64,000 nt of DNA from DASSUW01 sp963811895 (GTDB lineage Bacteria; Actinomycetota; Thermoleophilia; Solirubrobacterales; Solirubrobacteraceae). The DNA lies in assembly GCA_963811895.1 (NCBI GenBank), contig CAWETE010000011.1:28487-92486 (forward strand), in the 5' to 3' direction. The notes under the pieces were generated by a model, which searched no databases, was not told the DNA's origin, and saw nothing but the letters and a program-made list of their open reading frames with translations. Of the stretch, positions 44,308 to 53,498 are shown piece by piece (the stretch's first letter is position 1; every line of letters begins with the position of its first letter). A program made the translations under genes and the position numbers.

Positions 44308-46889
44308 GAATACCGAGCTCGTGCGCCGCGGCGGCGGCCTCCCGCCGCGAGCGCACGCCGAGCTTGCCGAGCACGGCGGCGACGTGGTGGTCGACGGTGC
44401 GGACCGAGACCACCAGCCGGTCGGCGATCTCGGCGTTCGTCATCCCCTCGCTCACCAGCCCCAGCACCGCGAGCTGGCGGCTGGTGAGCCCGGCGGGGTT
44501 GGCCCGTGTCGCCGGCTGCGGCCGGCGCGGCACCGGCGTGCCCATCGCCTTCAGGCGGTCGCGGGCGATCTCGGCGGCCGTCGCCCCGAGCCCGTCGAGG
44601 ATCCGCACCGCCTCCAGCGTCGGCTCGGGCTCGCCCGACTCGGCCAGCTCGAGCGCCTGCTCGTACGGGTCGCCCGCCGCCTCCCAGCCCGCCGCGGCAG
44701 CCTCCCAGTCCCCGCGCAGGCCCGCGGCCCACGGCTCGGGGCAGCCGTCGAACGGCTCCGCCTCGAGCCCGCAGCGCGCCATGTAGCGCAGCAGCTCGGC
44801 GCGGAACGGCGCGGCGCCGGGATGCCGGGTCCGCAGCTCGAGCACGTCGGCGACCGGCCACGCCGCCGAGACGTCGCCGACCAGCCAGGCGCGCTCGACC
44901 GAGGCCAGGCCCGCGTAGGCGAGCCCGATCAGCAGCCGCTGCCGCACCGCCCGGCTCCAGGCGGCGGCGAGCATCGGCGCCGCCTCCTCGTCGCCGCGCC
45001 GCGCGAGCAGGCGGCCCAGCAGCGGCACGCTGTAGGCGTACAGCATCCCCGGGTCGTCGACGTCGTCGACGAGCGCTCGCAGCCCCGCGAGCGCCGGCTC
45101 CCAGCGGCCGCGTCGCATCAGCGCCGCGCAGCGGTGCAGCTCGAGCCCGTACGCGTGCGACCAGAACCCGCGCTCGCGGACGTACGGCATGCCCTCCTCC
45201 ACGCACGCCTCGAGCTCGTCGAGCTCGCCGGCGCGGAAGAGCAGCTCGGCGAGGTTGCAGTAGCCGCGCGCGGCGTGCTCGTACTGGCGCGCCAGCTCGG
45301 CGTCGGCGATGCTCCGGCGCAGCATGCTCGACCCCCTCCGGATCGCCGATCTGCACCCGCGTCATGCCGAGGTAGTTGAGCGCCAGCGCCGCGAGGTCGG
45401 GCCGCGCCGCCCGCGTCGCCAGGTCGCGCGCGGCCACCAGCAGCTCGATCGTGCGCTCGGGATCCTCCTCGGTCATGGTGAGGATCGCGCCCTCGTTCAG
45501 CGAGGCGTACGCGAGCGCCGCGCCGTGCCCGGTCGGCTCGAGCGTCATCACCGCGCGCTGGGCGGTCACCTCCGCGGAGTCGGTGTCGCCGGCCATGTAG
45601 AGGTGGCGCGAGAGGCGCACGAGGCTTTCGCCGGCCGCGACCGGATCGTCGTGCTGCTCGTACAGCTCGACCGCCGCGCGGCTCGCCTCGACGGCCTCGC
45701 GGAAGCGGTGGGCGTTGTAGAGCTCCCAGCCGTAGGCGTCGAGCACGGCGGCGCGCTCGCGCTCGCCGATGCGACCCAGGTGCGGTAGCACGGACTCGAA
45801 GTGCGCGAGCGCCTGCCGGTGCGAGCCCGCCTGCGCGGCCTCGCGGGCGGCGGCCGGGCCGACGGCAACGATCGTGTCGGCGTCGCCCGCCTCGACCGCG
45901 TGGTGCATCAGCCGCGCGCGCTCCGGCCGCTCCCGGAGGCCGAGCGCGGCGACCACCGCCGCGTTGAGGTGCCTGCGGCGGATGGCGGGCAGGCTCTGCT
46001 CGATCGCCCGCCGGGCGAGCTCGTGGCGGAAGGCGATGCTGTCGGCGCGGTCCTCGAGCACGCCGGCCGCCTGCGCCTCGGCGAGCGTCTCGAAACGCCG
46101 GCCGAGCAGGGCGGCGGCGAGGTCGAGATCGACCTGGCGAGGGATCACGGAGAGCTGGTCGAGCGCTTCGCGGCACTCGGCCCCGAGCCGGCGCACGCGG
46201 GCCAGCACGGCCTCCACGACGCTCACCGGGACCACATCGCCGGGCGAGGCGAGCGCCTCGGTCACGAAGAACGGGTTGCCGCGCGTCACCCGGTAGAGCA
46301 CCTCGGGGTCCGCGCCCGTGCCCGTCGCCAGCTCGCGCACGCCCAGGTGCGACAGCGGCCGCAGCACGAGACGGTGCACGGGACCGCCGGCGAGCACGCC
46401 GAGGAACCGGTGCAGCGGATGGCGGGGATCGACCTGGTCGTCGCGGCAGGTGAGCACGATCACCGCGCCGACCTGCTCGATCCGCCGCGCCACATAGCCG
46501 AGGACGTCGAGCGTTGCGTCGTCTGCCCAGTGCAGGTCCTCGACGACGAGCACGGTCGGCGGCTCCGCCGCGAGCTCCTCGAGCAGCGCGCCGAACACGG
46601 CGTCGATCGGCTGCTCGTCGGCCAGCGCCGCGGCGAGCGGCCCGCCGCTGCCCGCGACGTCGCGCAGCGGGCCGAGCGTGCGCGGCGCGATCAGGTCGTC
46701 GCAGGCCGAGAGCAGCACCCGCGCCCGCTCGGCGGCGGCGGCGTCCGCGAAGGCGCGCACGAGGCTCGTCTTGCCGATCCCGGGCTCGCCGGTGACGAGC
46801 GCGACCGAGCCGCGACCCACCGCCGCGTCGCCGACGGCGCGCTCGAGCGCTTCGAGCGTGCGGTCGCGCTCGAGCAGGCGGGAGGGCAT
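44285..46889 (-). CDS. LAL-type LuxR transcriptional regulator with AAA ATPase, one frame break
   Basis: A large regulator of about 867 residues once repaired. Walker A GEPGIGKTS lies near residue 35, Walker B VLVVEDLHWAD near 115, then a TPR-like helical region, and a C-terminal LuxR helix-turn-helix (LTSRQLAVLGLVSEGMTNAE, DRLVVSVRTVDHHV). The frame is lost in the C run at 45332-45336 (five instead of four would be read), so GDPEGVEHAA should read GDPEGSSMLRRSIA. This is the typical place for a homopolymer sequencing error. LAL proteins (MalT-like) sense a small ligand; the ligand here is not known. Confidence 0.78.
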
Positions 46890-46934
46890 GAGATCAATGG
46901 TCCCAAGCCGCGCGGCGATGGTCGAGAGCCGCGG

Positions 46935-47663
46935 TCAGGCTTTGTCGAGTGCGGCCTGGCCCTCGGCGATCGTGAAGCGCTGCTCGTAGAGCGCCTTGCC
47001 GACGATCACCCCGGACAGGTTGACCTGCCGCAGCCGCGCGAGCGCCGCGAGGTCCTCGCGCTTGCCGATCCCGCCCGAGTAGAGGAAGCGCCCGCGGACC
47101 GCGTGCGCGATCTGATCGACCTCGTCGAGGTCGGGCCCTTCGAGCTTCCCGTCGCGGTCCACGTTGGTGTAGACGAACGAGGCGACGCCGCGGTCGTGGA
47201 GGTGGTGGATCGCCTCGGCGGCCGGCAGCTCCGTGGTCTGGGTCCAGCCCGCGGTGGAGATGTGCCCGTCGCGCACGTCGACCGAGACGACGATCCGCGG
47301 CCCCCACGTGGCGAGGATCTCGTCGAGGAAGTCGACGTCGCGGAAGGCGGCGGTGCCGACGATCGCCCGCTCGGCCCCCGCCCGCAGCGCGTCGCGGACG
47401 GCGTCCACGCTGCGCAGCCCGCCGCCGTACTGGACGGGGACTCCGGTGCCCTGCACGATCCGCCGCAGGTGCTCGATCGAGCGCGGCTCGCCGTGCTTGG
47501 CGCCGTCGAGGTCGACGACGTGCAGGTAGCGGGCACCGGCGTCGACCCAGCTCTGCGCGGCCTCCAGCGGGTCGTCGTGGTACGTCGTCGCGTCCTCGAA
47601 GCGGCCCTGGACGAGCCGCACCGCCTTGCCCTCGTAGATGTCGATGGCCGGGTAGAGGATCAC
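46935..47663 (-). CDS. hisA: ProFAR isomerase
   Basis: A 242-residue TIM barrel that opens the ribose of ProFAR in histidine synthesis; in many actinobacteria the same enzyme (PriA) also acts in tryptophan synthesis. Landmarks are YPAIDIYEGKAVRLVQG, HVVDLDGAKHGEP, VQYGGGLRS and YTNVDRDGKLEGPD. GTG start overlaps the hisH stop. Whether trpF is missing in the genome cannot be seen here. Confidence 0.93.
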   Translation of the reverse strand: MILYPAIDIYEGKAVRLVQGRFEDATTYHDDPLEAAQSWVDAGARYLHVVDLDGAKHGEPRSIEHLRRIVQGTGVPVQYGGGLRSVDAVRDALRAGAERAIVGTAAFRDVDFLDEILATWGPRIVVSVDVRDGHISTAGWTQTTELPAAEAIHHLHDRGVASFVYTNVDRDGKLEGPDLDEVDQIAHAVRGRFLYSGGIGKREDLAALARLRQVNLSGVIVGKALYEQRFTIAEGQAALDKA

Positions 47664-48268
47664 GCTGCGACACCCACGCGGGCGAAGTTGCGCAGGAGCG
47701 CGAGGCCGTCGCGACTCGACTTCTCCGGGTGGAACTGGACGCCCATGACGTTGCCGCGCTCGACGATCGAGACGAACGGCCCGCCGTACTCGCCGCGGCC
47801 CACCACGTCGTCCTCGACCTCCGGCTCCGGCGCCAGCGAGTGCACGTGGTAGAAGGCGGCCGCCTCGCCCAGGCCCTCGGTCAGCGCGGAAGGCCGCTCG
47901 AAGGTGACGAGGTTCCAGCCGATGTGCGGCACACGCGGCGACTGCAGTGCGGTCACGCGGCCGGGCAGCAGGCCGAGGCCGGCGGCGCCCTCGTGCTCGC
48001 CGGAGCTGTCGAACAGCAGCTGCATGCCCAGGCACAGCCCCAGCACCGGCACGCCCGCGCCGGCGCGCTCGCGGATCAGCTCGTCGAGACCGGCGGCGCG
48101 GAAGCGGCGCATCGCCTCCGGGAAGGCGCCCACGCCCGGCACCACGATGCCGTCGGCGGACCGCAGCACGGCGTGGTCGGCGGTCAGCACCGGGTCGGCG
48201 CCCACGTGCTCGAGCGCCTTCTCGACGCTGCGGCGGTTGCCCATGCCGTAGTCGACGATGGCGATCAC
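47660..48268 (-). CDS. hisH: Imidazole glycerol phosphate synthase glutaminase subunit
   Basis: A 202-residue class I glutamine amidotransferase that supplies ammonia to HisF. The nucleophile Cys is in GLCLGMQLLF and the His-Glu pair is in GVQFHPEKSS. The N-terminus IAIVDYGMGNRRSVEKAL is complete. It is coupled to hisB and hisA by GTGA overlaps. Confidence 0.94.
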   Translation of the reverse strand: MIAIVDYGMGNRRSVEKALEHVGADPVLTADHAVLRSADGIVVPGVGAFPEAMRRFRAAGLDELIRERAGAGVPVLGLCLGMQLLFDSSGEHEGAAGLGLLPGRVTALQSPRVPHIGWNLVTFERPSALTEGLGEAAAFYHVHSLAPEPEVEDDVVGRGEYGGPFVSIVERGNVMGVQFHPEKSSRDGLALLRNFARVGVAA

Positions 48269-48861
48269 GTCAGCGTCCCCTTCGTGGAGGGCACGCCGGT
48301 CTCGCTCGGGTCGACGGCCACCGCCACGCGCAGCGCGCGGGCGAACGCCTTGAAGCACGCCTCGATCATGTGGTGCGCGTTGGTGCCGGCCTGGAGGTCG
48401 AGGTGCAGGGTGAGCCGGGCGGCCGACGCGATGGCGCGGAAGAACTCCTCCGCCAGCTCGTGCTCGAAGCCGGCGATGTCGCCCGCCGGGAGCCGCTCGA
48501 AGCCCGTGATGGCGGCGAACGGGCGGCCCGAGAGGTCGATCGCGCACAGGGCGCGGGACTCGTCCATCGGCACGATGGCGTGGCCATAGCGGGCGATCCC
48601 GCGGCGGTCGCCGAGCGCGTTGTCGAGCGCCTGGCCGAACACGATCCCCGTGTCCTCGACCGTGTGGTGGGCGCCGGTCTGCAGGTCGCCGGTGACCTGG
48701 ACCTCGAGGTCGAGCCGGCCGTGGCGGCCCAGCAGGTCGAGCATGTGGTCGAGGAAGCCGACGCCGGTGTTGCGGCTGCCGGCGCCCGTGCCGTCGAGCC
48801 CGAGCGTGAGCTTGACGTCGGTCTCGCCGGTGGTGCGGGTGATCTCGGCGGTGCGGGTCAT
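48265..48861 (-). CDS. hisB: Imidazoleglycerol-phosphate dehydratase
   Basis: A 198-residue monofunctional dehydratase without the histidinol phosphatase domain found in E. coli. The metal-binding motifs FLDHMLDLL, HHTVEDTGI, HELAEEFF and HHMIEACFKA are all present. ATG overlaps the hisD stop. Confidence 0.95.
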   Translation of the reverse strand: MTRTAEITRTTGETDVKLTLGLDGTGAGSRNTGVGFLDHMLDLLGRHGRLDLEVQVTGDLQTGAHHTVEDTGIVFGQALDNALGDRRGIARYGHAIVPMDESRALCAIDLSGRPFAAITGFERLPAGDIAGFEHELAEEFFRAIASAARLTLHLDLQAGTNAHHMIEACFKAFARALRVAVAVDPSETGVPSTKGTLT

Positions 48862-50039
48862 GGGGACGGCGGATTCTCGCGGATCTCCATGGAAGCGGCG
48901 TGGTGCTCGAAGCCCTCGGCGCGGGCGATCGGCGCTCCGGCGCGCGCCAGGGCCGCCGCGGCGGGCCCCACGCGCACCTCGGCCATGCGGCGGCGGAAGT
49001 GGCGGACATTGAGCCCGGACGCGAAGCGGGCGGCGCCGTCGGTGGGCAGCGTGTGGTTCGAACCCGCCACGTAGTCGCCGAACGCGGTGCCGGACTCGAT
49101 GCCGACGAAGAGGCAGCCGGCGCTGCGCACGCGCGGCGCGAGCTGCTCGGCGGCCTCGCCGGCGAGCTGGAGGTGCTCGGGGGCCAGCGCCTCGGCGAAG
49201 GCCAGCGCGGCTTCGAGATCCGCATGCACCGTCACGCCCACATCGAGCGCGTCGAGCAGCGCCTCGTCGTCGCTCACCGCCACCACCAGCGAGCCCTCGC
49301 CATGCTCGGCCTGGGCCATCAGGTCGAGGCGCAGCGGCTCCGGGTCGGCGCCTTCGGACGCGATGATCGTGAGGTCGCTGGGCCCCGCGAAGCCGTCGAT
49401 GCCGACGAAGCCCGACACCTGGCGCTTGGCCTCCTGCACCCACAGGCTGCCGGGACCCACGATGACGTCGACGGGCCGGATCGTCTCGGTGCCGTAGGCG
49501 AGCGCGGCGATCGCCTGCGCGCCGCCCATGCGGTAGACCTCGTCGGCCCCGCACAGCGCGGCTGCGGCGAGGATGACGGGGTGACCCGGCGCGGCGACGA
49601 CGACCTCGTCGACCCCCGCGGCACGGGCGGTGACGGCGCCCATGATCACCGACGACGGGTAAGGGTGGCGGCCGCCGGGCGCGTAGACGGCGGCGCGGCG
49701 CACCGGCACCTCGCGCAGCCGGATCGTCTGCCCCTCGGGCAGCGTGACCTCGGCTTCGTCGTCCAGTCCCGCCTCAGCCACGGCCCGGACGTTCGCCGCC
49801 GCCCGCTTCAGGCCGGCTCGCACGTCGGGATCGAGCGCGTCGAGCGCCGCAGCGAGCTCGTCGCCGCCGACGACCACGGGATCGTCGCCGCCGAACCGCG
49901 CCTCGTACTCGCGCAGCGCCTCGTCGCCGCGCTCGCGCACCGCCTGCAAGATCGGGGCGACGTCGACCGTCTCGGCGATCGTCCGCCGCACCTGAGCAGC
50001 GACCTCGGCGGCCGTCTCCACCGTGCACTCAAGCCGCAC
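48858..50039 (-). CDS. hisD: Histidinol dehydrogenase
   Basis: A 393-residue zinc enzyme for the last two steps of histidine synthesis. It contains VPGGRHPYPSSVIM-like AVYAPGGRHPYPSS, GPGSLWVQEAKRQVSGFVGI and the metal/catalytic SEHLQL-type EHLQLAGE. The GTG start is inside the end of hisG by 11 bp, so the two are coupled. Confidence 0.93.
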   Translation of the reverse strand: MRLECTVETAAEVAAQVRRTIAETVDVAPILQAVRERGDEALREYEARFGGDDPVVVGGDELAAALDALDPDVRAGLKRAAANVRAVAEAGLDDEAEVTLPEGQTIRLREVPVRRAAVYAPGGRHPYPSSVIMGAVTARAAGVDEVVVAAPGHPVILAAAALCGADEVYRMGGAQAIAALAYGTETIRPVDVIVGPGSLWVQEAKRQVSGFVGIDGFAGPSDLTIIASEGADPEPLRLDLMAQAEHGEGSLVVAVSDDEALLDALDVGVTVHADLEAALAFAEALAPEHLQLAGEAAEQLAPRVRSAGCLFVGIESGTAFGDYVAGSNHTLPTDGAARFASGLNVRHFRRRMAEVRVGPAAAALARAGAPIARAEGFEHHAASMEIRENPPSP

Positions 50040-50661
50040 GGATGCGCTCCACGAGGCGGTCGATCGCCGCCGCCTTGAGCTTGTGGGCGACCGGGTTGGC
50101 GATCAGCCGCGCCGTCGAGGCGGCGATCTCCTCGCGGATCACGAGCCCGTTCTCACGCAGCGTCGTGCCGGTGGCGGTGAGATCGACGATTCCCTCCACC
50201 AGGCCGGTCAGCGGCGCGAGCTCGACCGAGCCCTTGACCTCGACGATCTCCGCCTGGCGGCCGGTGCGCTCGAAGTAGCGCGCGGCGATCTTGGGGTACT
50301 TGGTGGCCACCCGCATGACGCCCAGGCGCCGCAGCGCCTCGGCGGCCGGGTCCTCCCCGTCGACGGTGGCGAACACCATCCGGCACGGCCCGAAGCCGAG
50401 GTCGAGCAGCTCGTACACCTCGCGCTCGGCCTGCTCGGCGAGCACGTCCTTGCCGGTGATGCCGATGTCGGCGGCGCCGGCCTCGACGTAGGTCGGCACG
50501 TCGGAGGGCCGCATGGTCACCAGGCCGGCGTCCTCGAACAGCAGCTTGCGGTCGTTCGCCCGGACCTCGCTCGTGTCCACGCCCAGGCGGTCGAGCAGGT
50601 CCAGCGTGTCGCCCATGAGCGACCCGCGCGGCACCGCCAGGCGGAGCCCCTCGAGAGTCAC
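50029..50661 (-). CDS. hisG: ATP phosphoribosyltransferase catalytic subunit, short form
   Basis: A 210-residue short-form enzyme lacking the C-terminal regulatory ACT-like domain. It needs HisZ as partner, and hisZ is immediately upstream with a GTGA overlap. Recognisable parts are RLAVPRGSLMGDTLDLL, ADIGITGKDVL, RVATKYPKIA and GIVDLTATGTTLRENGL. Confidence 0.94.
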   Translation of the reverse strand: MTLEGLRLAVPRGSLMGDTLDLLDRLGVDTSEVRANDRKLLFEDAGLVTMRPSDVPTYVEAGAADIGITGKDVLAEQAEREVYELLDLGFGPCRMVFATVDGEDPAAEALRRLGVMRVATKYPKIAARYFERTGRQAEIVEVKGSVELAPLTGLVEGIVDLTATGTTLRENGLVIREEIAASTARLIANPVAHKLKAAAIDRLVERIRAA

Positions 50662-51587
50662 CGTCCCTCCCCCACGCGCGCGATGTGCAGCCGCTCCACG
50701 TTCATGGCCCAGCCGCAGGCGGGCAGGTCGCGGCCGTAGCGGCCGAGCAGGTCGTCGTAGCGGCCGCCGCCACCCAGCGGGGCGCCGAGCGCCGCGTCGT
50801 AGACCTCGAAGACGGCGCCCGTGTAGTAGTCGAGGTCGCGGATCAGCCCCAGGTCGAAGATCACGCGCTCCGCGATCTCGGGCGCCAGCCGGTCGTAGAC
50901 GGCGCGCAGCTCGCCCGCCTCGGGGATGCCGTCCAGGACCTCGACGCCGCCGCGCAGCTGCGGCACGCGCACAAGCTCCTCGTGCCGGTGCGCCTCGACC
51001 TCGCGCGCCAGGCCGACGAAGTCGCGCGTGACCAGCTCGTGCAGGATCTGCGGCCGCGCTCCCTCGGGCACGGCGAGCCGGTCGAGCATGCGGCGGTAGA
51101 GCGAGGCGTCGCCGAGCCCGATCCGGTAGTTCTCCAGCCCGGCGGCGTCGAGCCCCGCGCACAGCACGCTCAGCGCCTCGGACGTGCCGTCGGGCCCCGG
51201 CGCGCCGACCAGCTCGAGCCCGGCCTGCAGCATCTCGCGCGCCTGGCCGCGCTGCGGCCGCACGGAGCGGTAGGCGTGGGCGAAGTAGCAGAAGCGCAGC
51301 GGCGGCTCGGCGGCCGCGTAGCGGCTCGCGACGACGCGCGCGATCGGGATCGTCATGTCCGAGCGCAGCACGAGCACGTTCCCGTGCTCGTCGAACAGCT
51401 TGTAGGCGGGATCGGCCGCCCTCGGATCGCCGCGGGTGAGCACCTCCTCGTACTCGAGCGCAGGCGTGGCGATCTCGCCGTAGCCGGAGGATTCGAACAC
51501 GCCCCGTAACGCCTCGGTGATGGCGCGCAGCTCGCGCATCTCGTCCGGCAGGACGTCGCGCGTGCCGCTGGGGATGGGGTGGATCAC
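50658..51587 (-). CDS. hisZ: ATP phosphoribosyltransferase regulatory subunit
   Basis: A 309-residue paralogue of histidyl-tRNA synthetase that forms an octamer with short HisG and gives feedback control by histidine. Class II motif 1 and 2 remnants (GTRDVLPDEMRELR, LRSDMTIPIARVVAS, RFCYFAHAYRSVRPQ) are visible, but the anticodon-binding domain is missing. The GTG start is coupled to the murA stop (GTGA). Confidence 0.92.
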   Translation of the reverse strand: MIHPIPSGTRDVLPDEMRELRAITEALRGVFESSGYGEIATPALEYEEVLTRGDPRAADPAYKLFDEHGNVLVLRSDMTIPIARVVASRYAAAEPPLRFCYFAHAYRSVRPQRGQAREMLQAGLELVGAPGPDGTSEALSVLCAGLDAAGLENYRIGLGDASLYRRMLDRLAVPEGARPQILHELVTRDFVGLAREVEAHRHEELVRVPQLRGGVEVLDGIPEAGELRAVYDRLAPEIAERVIFDLGLIRDLDYYTGAVFEVYDAALGAPLGGGGRYDDLLGRYGRDLPACGWAMNVERLHIARVGEGR

Positions 51588-52867
51588 GTCCCGACGCGCT
51601 CTATCCGCGCTCCGAGCGCGCGCAGGCGCTCGTCGATCCGCTCGTATCCCCTGTCGATCATCTGGACGTTGTGCATCTCGCTCGTTCCCTCGGCGCACAG
51701 CGCCGCGATCAGCTTGGCCATGCCCGCCCGGATGTCGGGCGAGGAGAGGCGCTGCCCACGAAGGCCGCGGGGGCCGATGATGATGGCGCGGTGCGGGTCG
51801 CAGATCGTGATCTCCGCCCCCATCGTGATGAGCTCGTCGACGAAGAACAGGCGGTTCTCGAACATCTTCTCGAAGATCAGCACCGAGCCGCGGGACTGCG
51901 TCGCGAGCGCGACGGCGATGCTGGTGAGGTCGGCCGGGAAGGCAGGCCACGGACCGTCCTCGACCTTGGACTGGTAGTCGCCGGCGTCGCGCTCGACCAC
52001 GAGCTCCTGCCCGCCGGGAACGACGATGTCGTCGCCGTCGAGCTCGGACCGCAGGCCGAGGCGCTGGAAGACCAGCCGGATCATCCGCATGTCGTCGGGG
52101 ATGCAGCCCTCGATCCGCAGCTCGCCACCGGTGACGCCGGCGAGCGCCATGAACGACCCGATCTCGATGTGATCGGGCGTGACGCTGTGCTCGCAGCCGC
52201 CGAGCGTGCTCACGCCGTGGACGTACATGACGTTGGAGCCGATGCCCTCGATCGCGGCGCCCATCTTGTTGAGCATCCGCGCGACGTCCTGCACGTGCGG
52301 CTCGGAGGCGGCGTTGCGGATGACCGTCGTGCCGTCGATCAGAGCGGCGGCCATCAGCGCGTTCTCGGTGCCCATCACCGACGGCTCGTCCATCAGGAAG
52401 TCGGTCCCGGTCAGCCCGCCGTTGGCGGTGATGCGGATGTCGCGGCCGTGCTCGACGGTGGCGCCGAGGGCACGGAAGGCGTCCAGGTGCGGGTCGAGCC
52501 GGCGGCGGCCGATCACGTCTCCGCCCGGCGGCGGCATGAGCGCCGATCCGAAGCGGCCGAGCAGCGGCCCGGCGGCCAGGAACGAGGCGCGGATGCGCTC
52601 GGCGAGCGGGCCGCTCACCTCGGTGCCGCGCACCTCGTCGGCCTGCAGCGAGACCGTGTTCTCGGCGCGCCACTCGACGCGCACTCCGAGGTCGTCGAGC
52701 AGGTCCAGCATCGCCTCCACGTCGCGGATGCGCGGGACGTTGTGCAGCACGACCTCCTCATCGGTGAGGAGGCTGCAGGCGAGCAGTGGCAGCGCCGCGT
52801 TCTTGTTGCCGGCGGGCACGATCGTGCCTGACAGCGGCACCCCGCCCTCGATCAGGAGCTTTTCCAT
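51584..52867 (-). CDS. murA: UDP-GlcNAc enolpyruvyl transferase with Asp at the active site
   Basis: A 427-residue enzyme for the first committed step of murein synthesis. GNKNAALPLLA near residue 20 binds substrate. The loop that normally reads PGGCxIG reads PPGGDVIG, so the catalytic residue is D117 instead of Cys. The same change in M. tuberculosis MurA confers natural fosfomycin resistance. The ATG at 52867 is preferred; a -10-like TACCCT (52908-52903) lies 35 nt upstream. murA leads into the his operon through hisZ. Confidence 0.94.
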   Translation of the reverse strand: MEKLLIEGGVPLSGTIVPAGNKNAALPLLACSLLTDEEVVLHNVPRIRDVEAMLDLLDDLGVRVEWRAENTVSLQADEVRGTEVSGPLAERIRASFLAAGPLLGRFGSALMPPPGGDVIGRRRLDPHLDAFRALGATVEHGRDIRITANGGLTGTDFLMDEPSVMGTENALMAAALIDGTTVIRNAASEPHVQDVARMLNKMGAAIEGIGSNVMYVHGVSTLGGCEHSVTPDHIEIGSFMALAGVTGGELRIEGCIPDDMRMIRLVFQRLGLRSELDGDDIVVPGGQELVVERDAGDYQSKVEDGPWPAFPADLTSIAVALATQSRGSVLIFEKMFENRLFFVDELITMGAEITICDPHRAIIIGPRGLRGQRLSSPDIRAGMAKLIAALCAEGTSEMHNVQMIDRGYERIDERLRALGARIERVGT

Positions 52868-52900
52868 GAGCGTGGAGGGGCTAGGGCCCCGAGGCTGGGC

Positions 52901-52908
52901 TAGGGTAA
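52901..52908. promoter_or_regulatory. Overlapping divergent -10 boxes between murA and the HD-domain gene
   Basis: The octamer TAGGGTAA contains TAGGGT on the plus strand (52901-52906), 7 nt before the ATG at 52914, and TACCCT on the minus strand (about 52908-52903), 35 nt before the murA ATG. As at 18.74 kb, two opposing boxes share bases. Confidence 0.45.
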
Positions 52909-52913
52909 CAGCC

Positions 52914-53498
52914 ATGTCTGAGCCTCTTTCGCGGGAACAGGCCTGGGACCTGTTCTGCTCCTGGACGGAGTCGGAGTCGCTGCGCCGGCACGTGCTGGCC
53001 GTGGAGGCCGCCATGCGCGCCTACGCCCGCAGGTTCGGCGAGGACGAGGAGCAGTGGGGCCTGGTCGGCATGCTCCACGACCTCGACTACGAGCGCCATC
53101 CCGACCTCGAGACCGGGCATCCCCGCGTGGCGCTCAAGGAGCTCGAGGAGCAGGGCTTCTCGCCCGAGTTCGTGCGCGCCGTCGCCTCGCACGCCGACTT
53201 CCTCGGCGTCTCGCGCGACTCGGCGATGGAGAAGACGCTCTTCGCGGTCGACGAGCTGTCCGGCTTCCTGATGGCCTGCGCCTACGTGCGGCCCGAGGGC
53301 ATCCACGGGATGACCCCCAAATCGGTCAAGAAGAAGATGAAGACGCCCGCCTTCGCCGCCGCCGTGAACCGCGACGAGCTGCGCGCGGGCGCGGAGGAGC
53401 TGGGCGTCGACTTCGACGAGCACGTGGCCTTCGTGATCGCCGCGCTCGACGAGAACGCCGGCACGCTCGGGCTCGACGGCCGCGGGGCGGTGGCCTGA
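52914..53498 (+). CDS. HD-domain phosphohydrolase
   Basis: A 194-residue protein of the HD superfamily. The N-terminal helices include ESLRRHVLAVEAAMRAYARR; the metal motif HD is in GMLHDLDYERHP, with a later ASHAD. A similar short protein is annotated as an HDIG or COG2316-type hydrolase in actinobacteria. The stop overlaps the next ATG (TGATG), so it is coupled to the dehydrogenase downstream. The substrate is unknown; nucleotide or oligonucleotide hydrolysis is the usual activity. Confidence 0.75.
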   Translation: MSEPLSREQAWDLFCSWTESESLRRHVLAVEAAMRAYARRFGEDEEQWGLVGMLHDLDYERHPDLETGHPRVALKELEEQGFSPEFVRAVASHADFLGVSRDSAMEKTLFAVDELSGFLMACAYVRPEGIHGMTPKSVKKKMKTPAFAAAVNRDELRAGAEELGVDFDEHVAFVIAALDENAGTLGLDGRGAVA

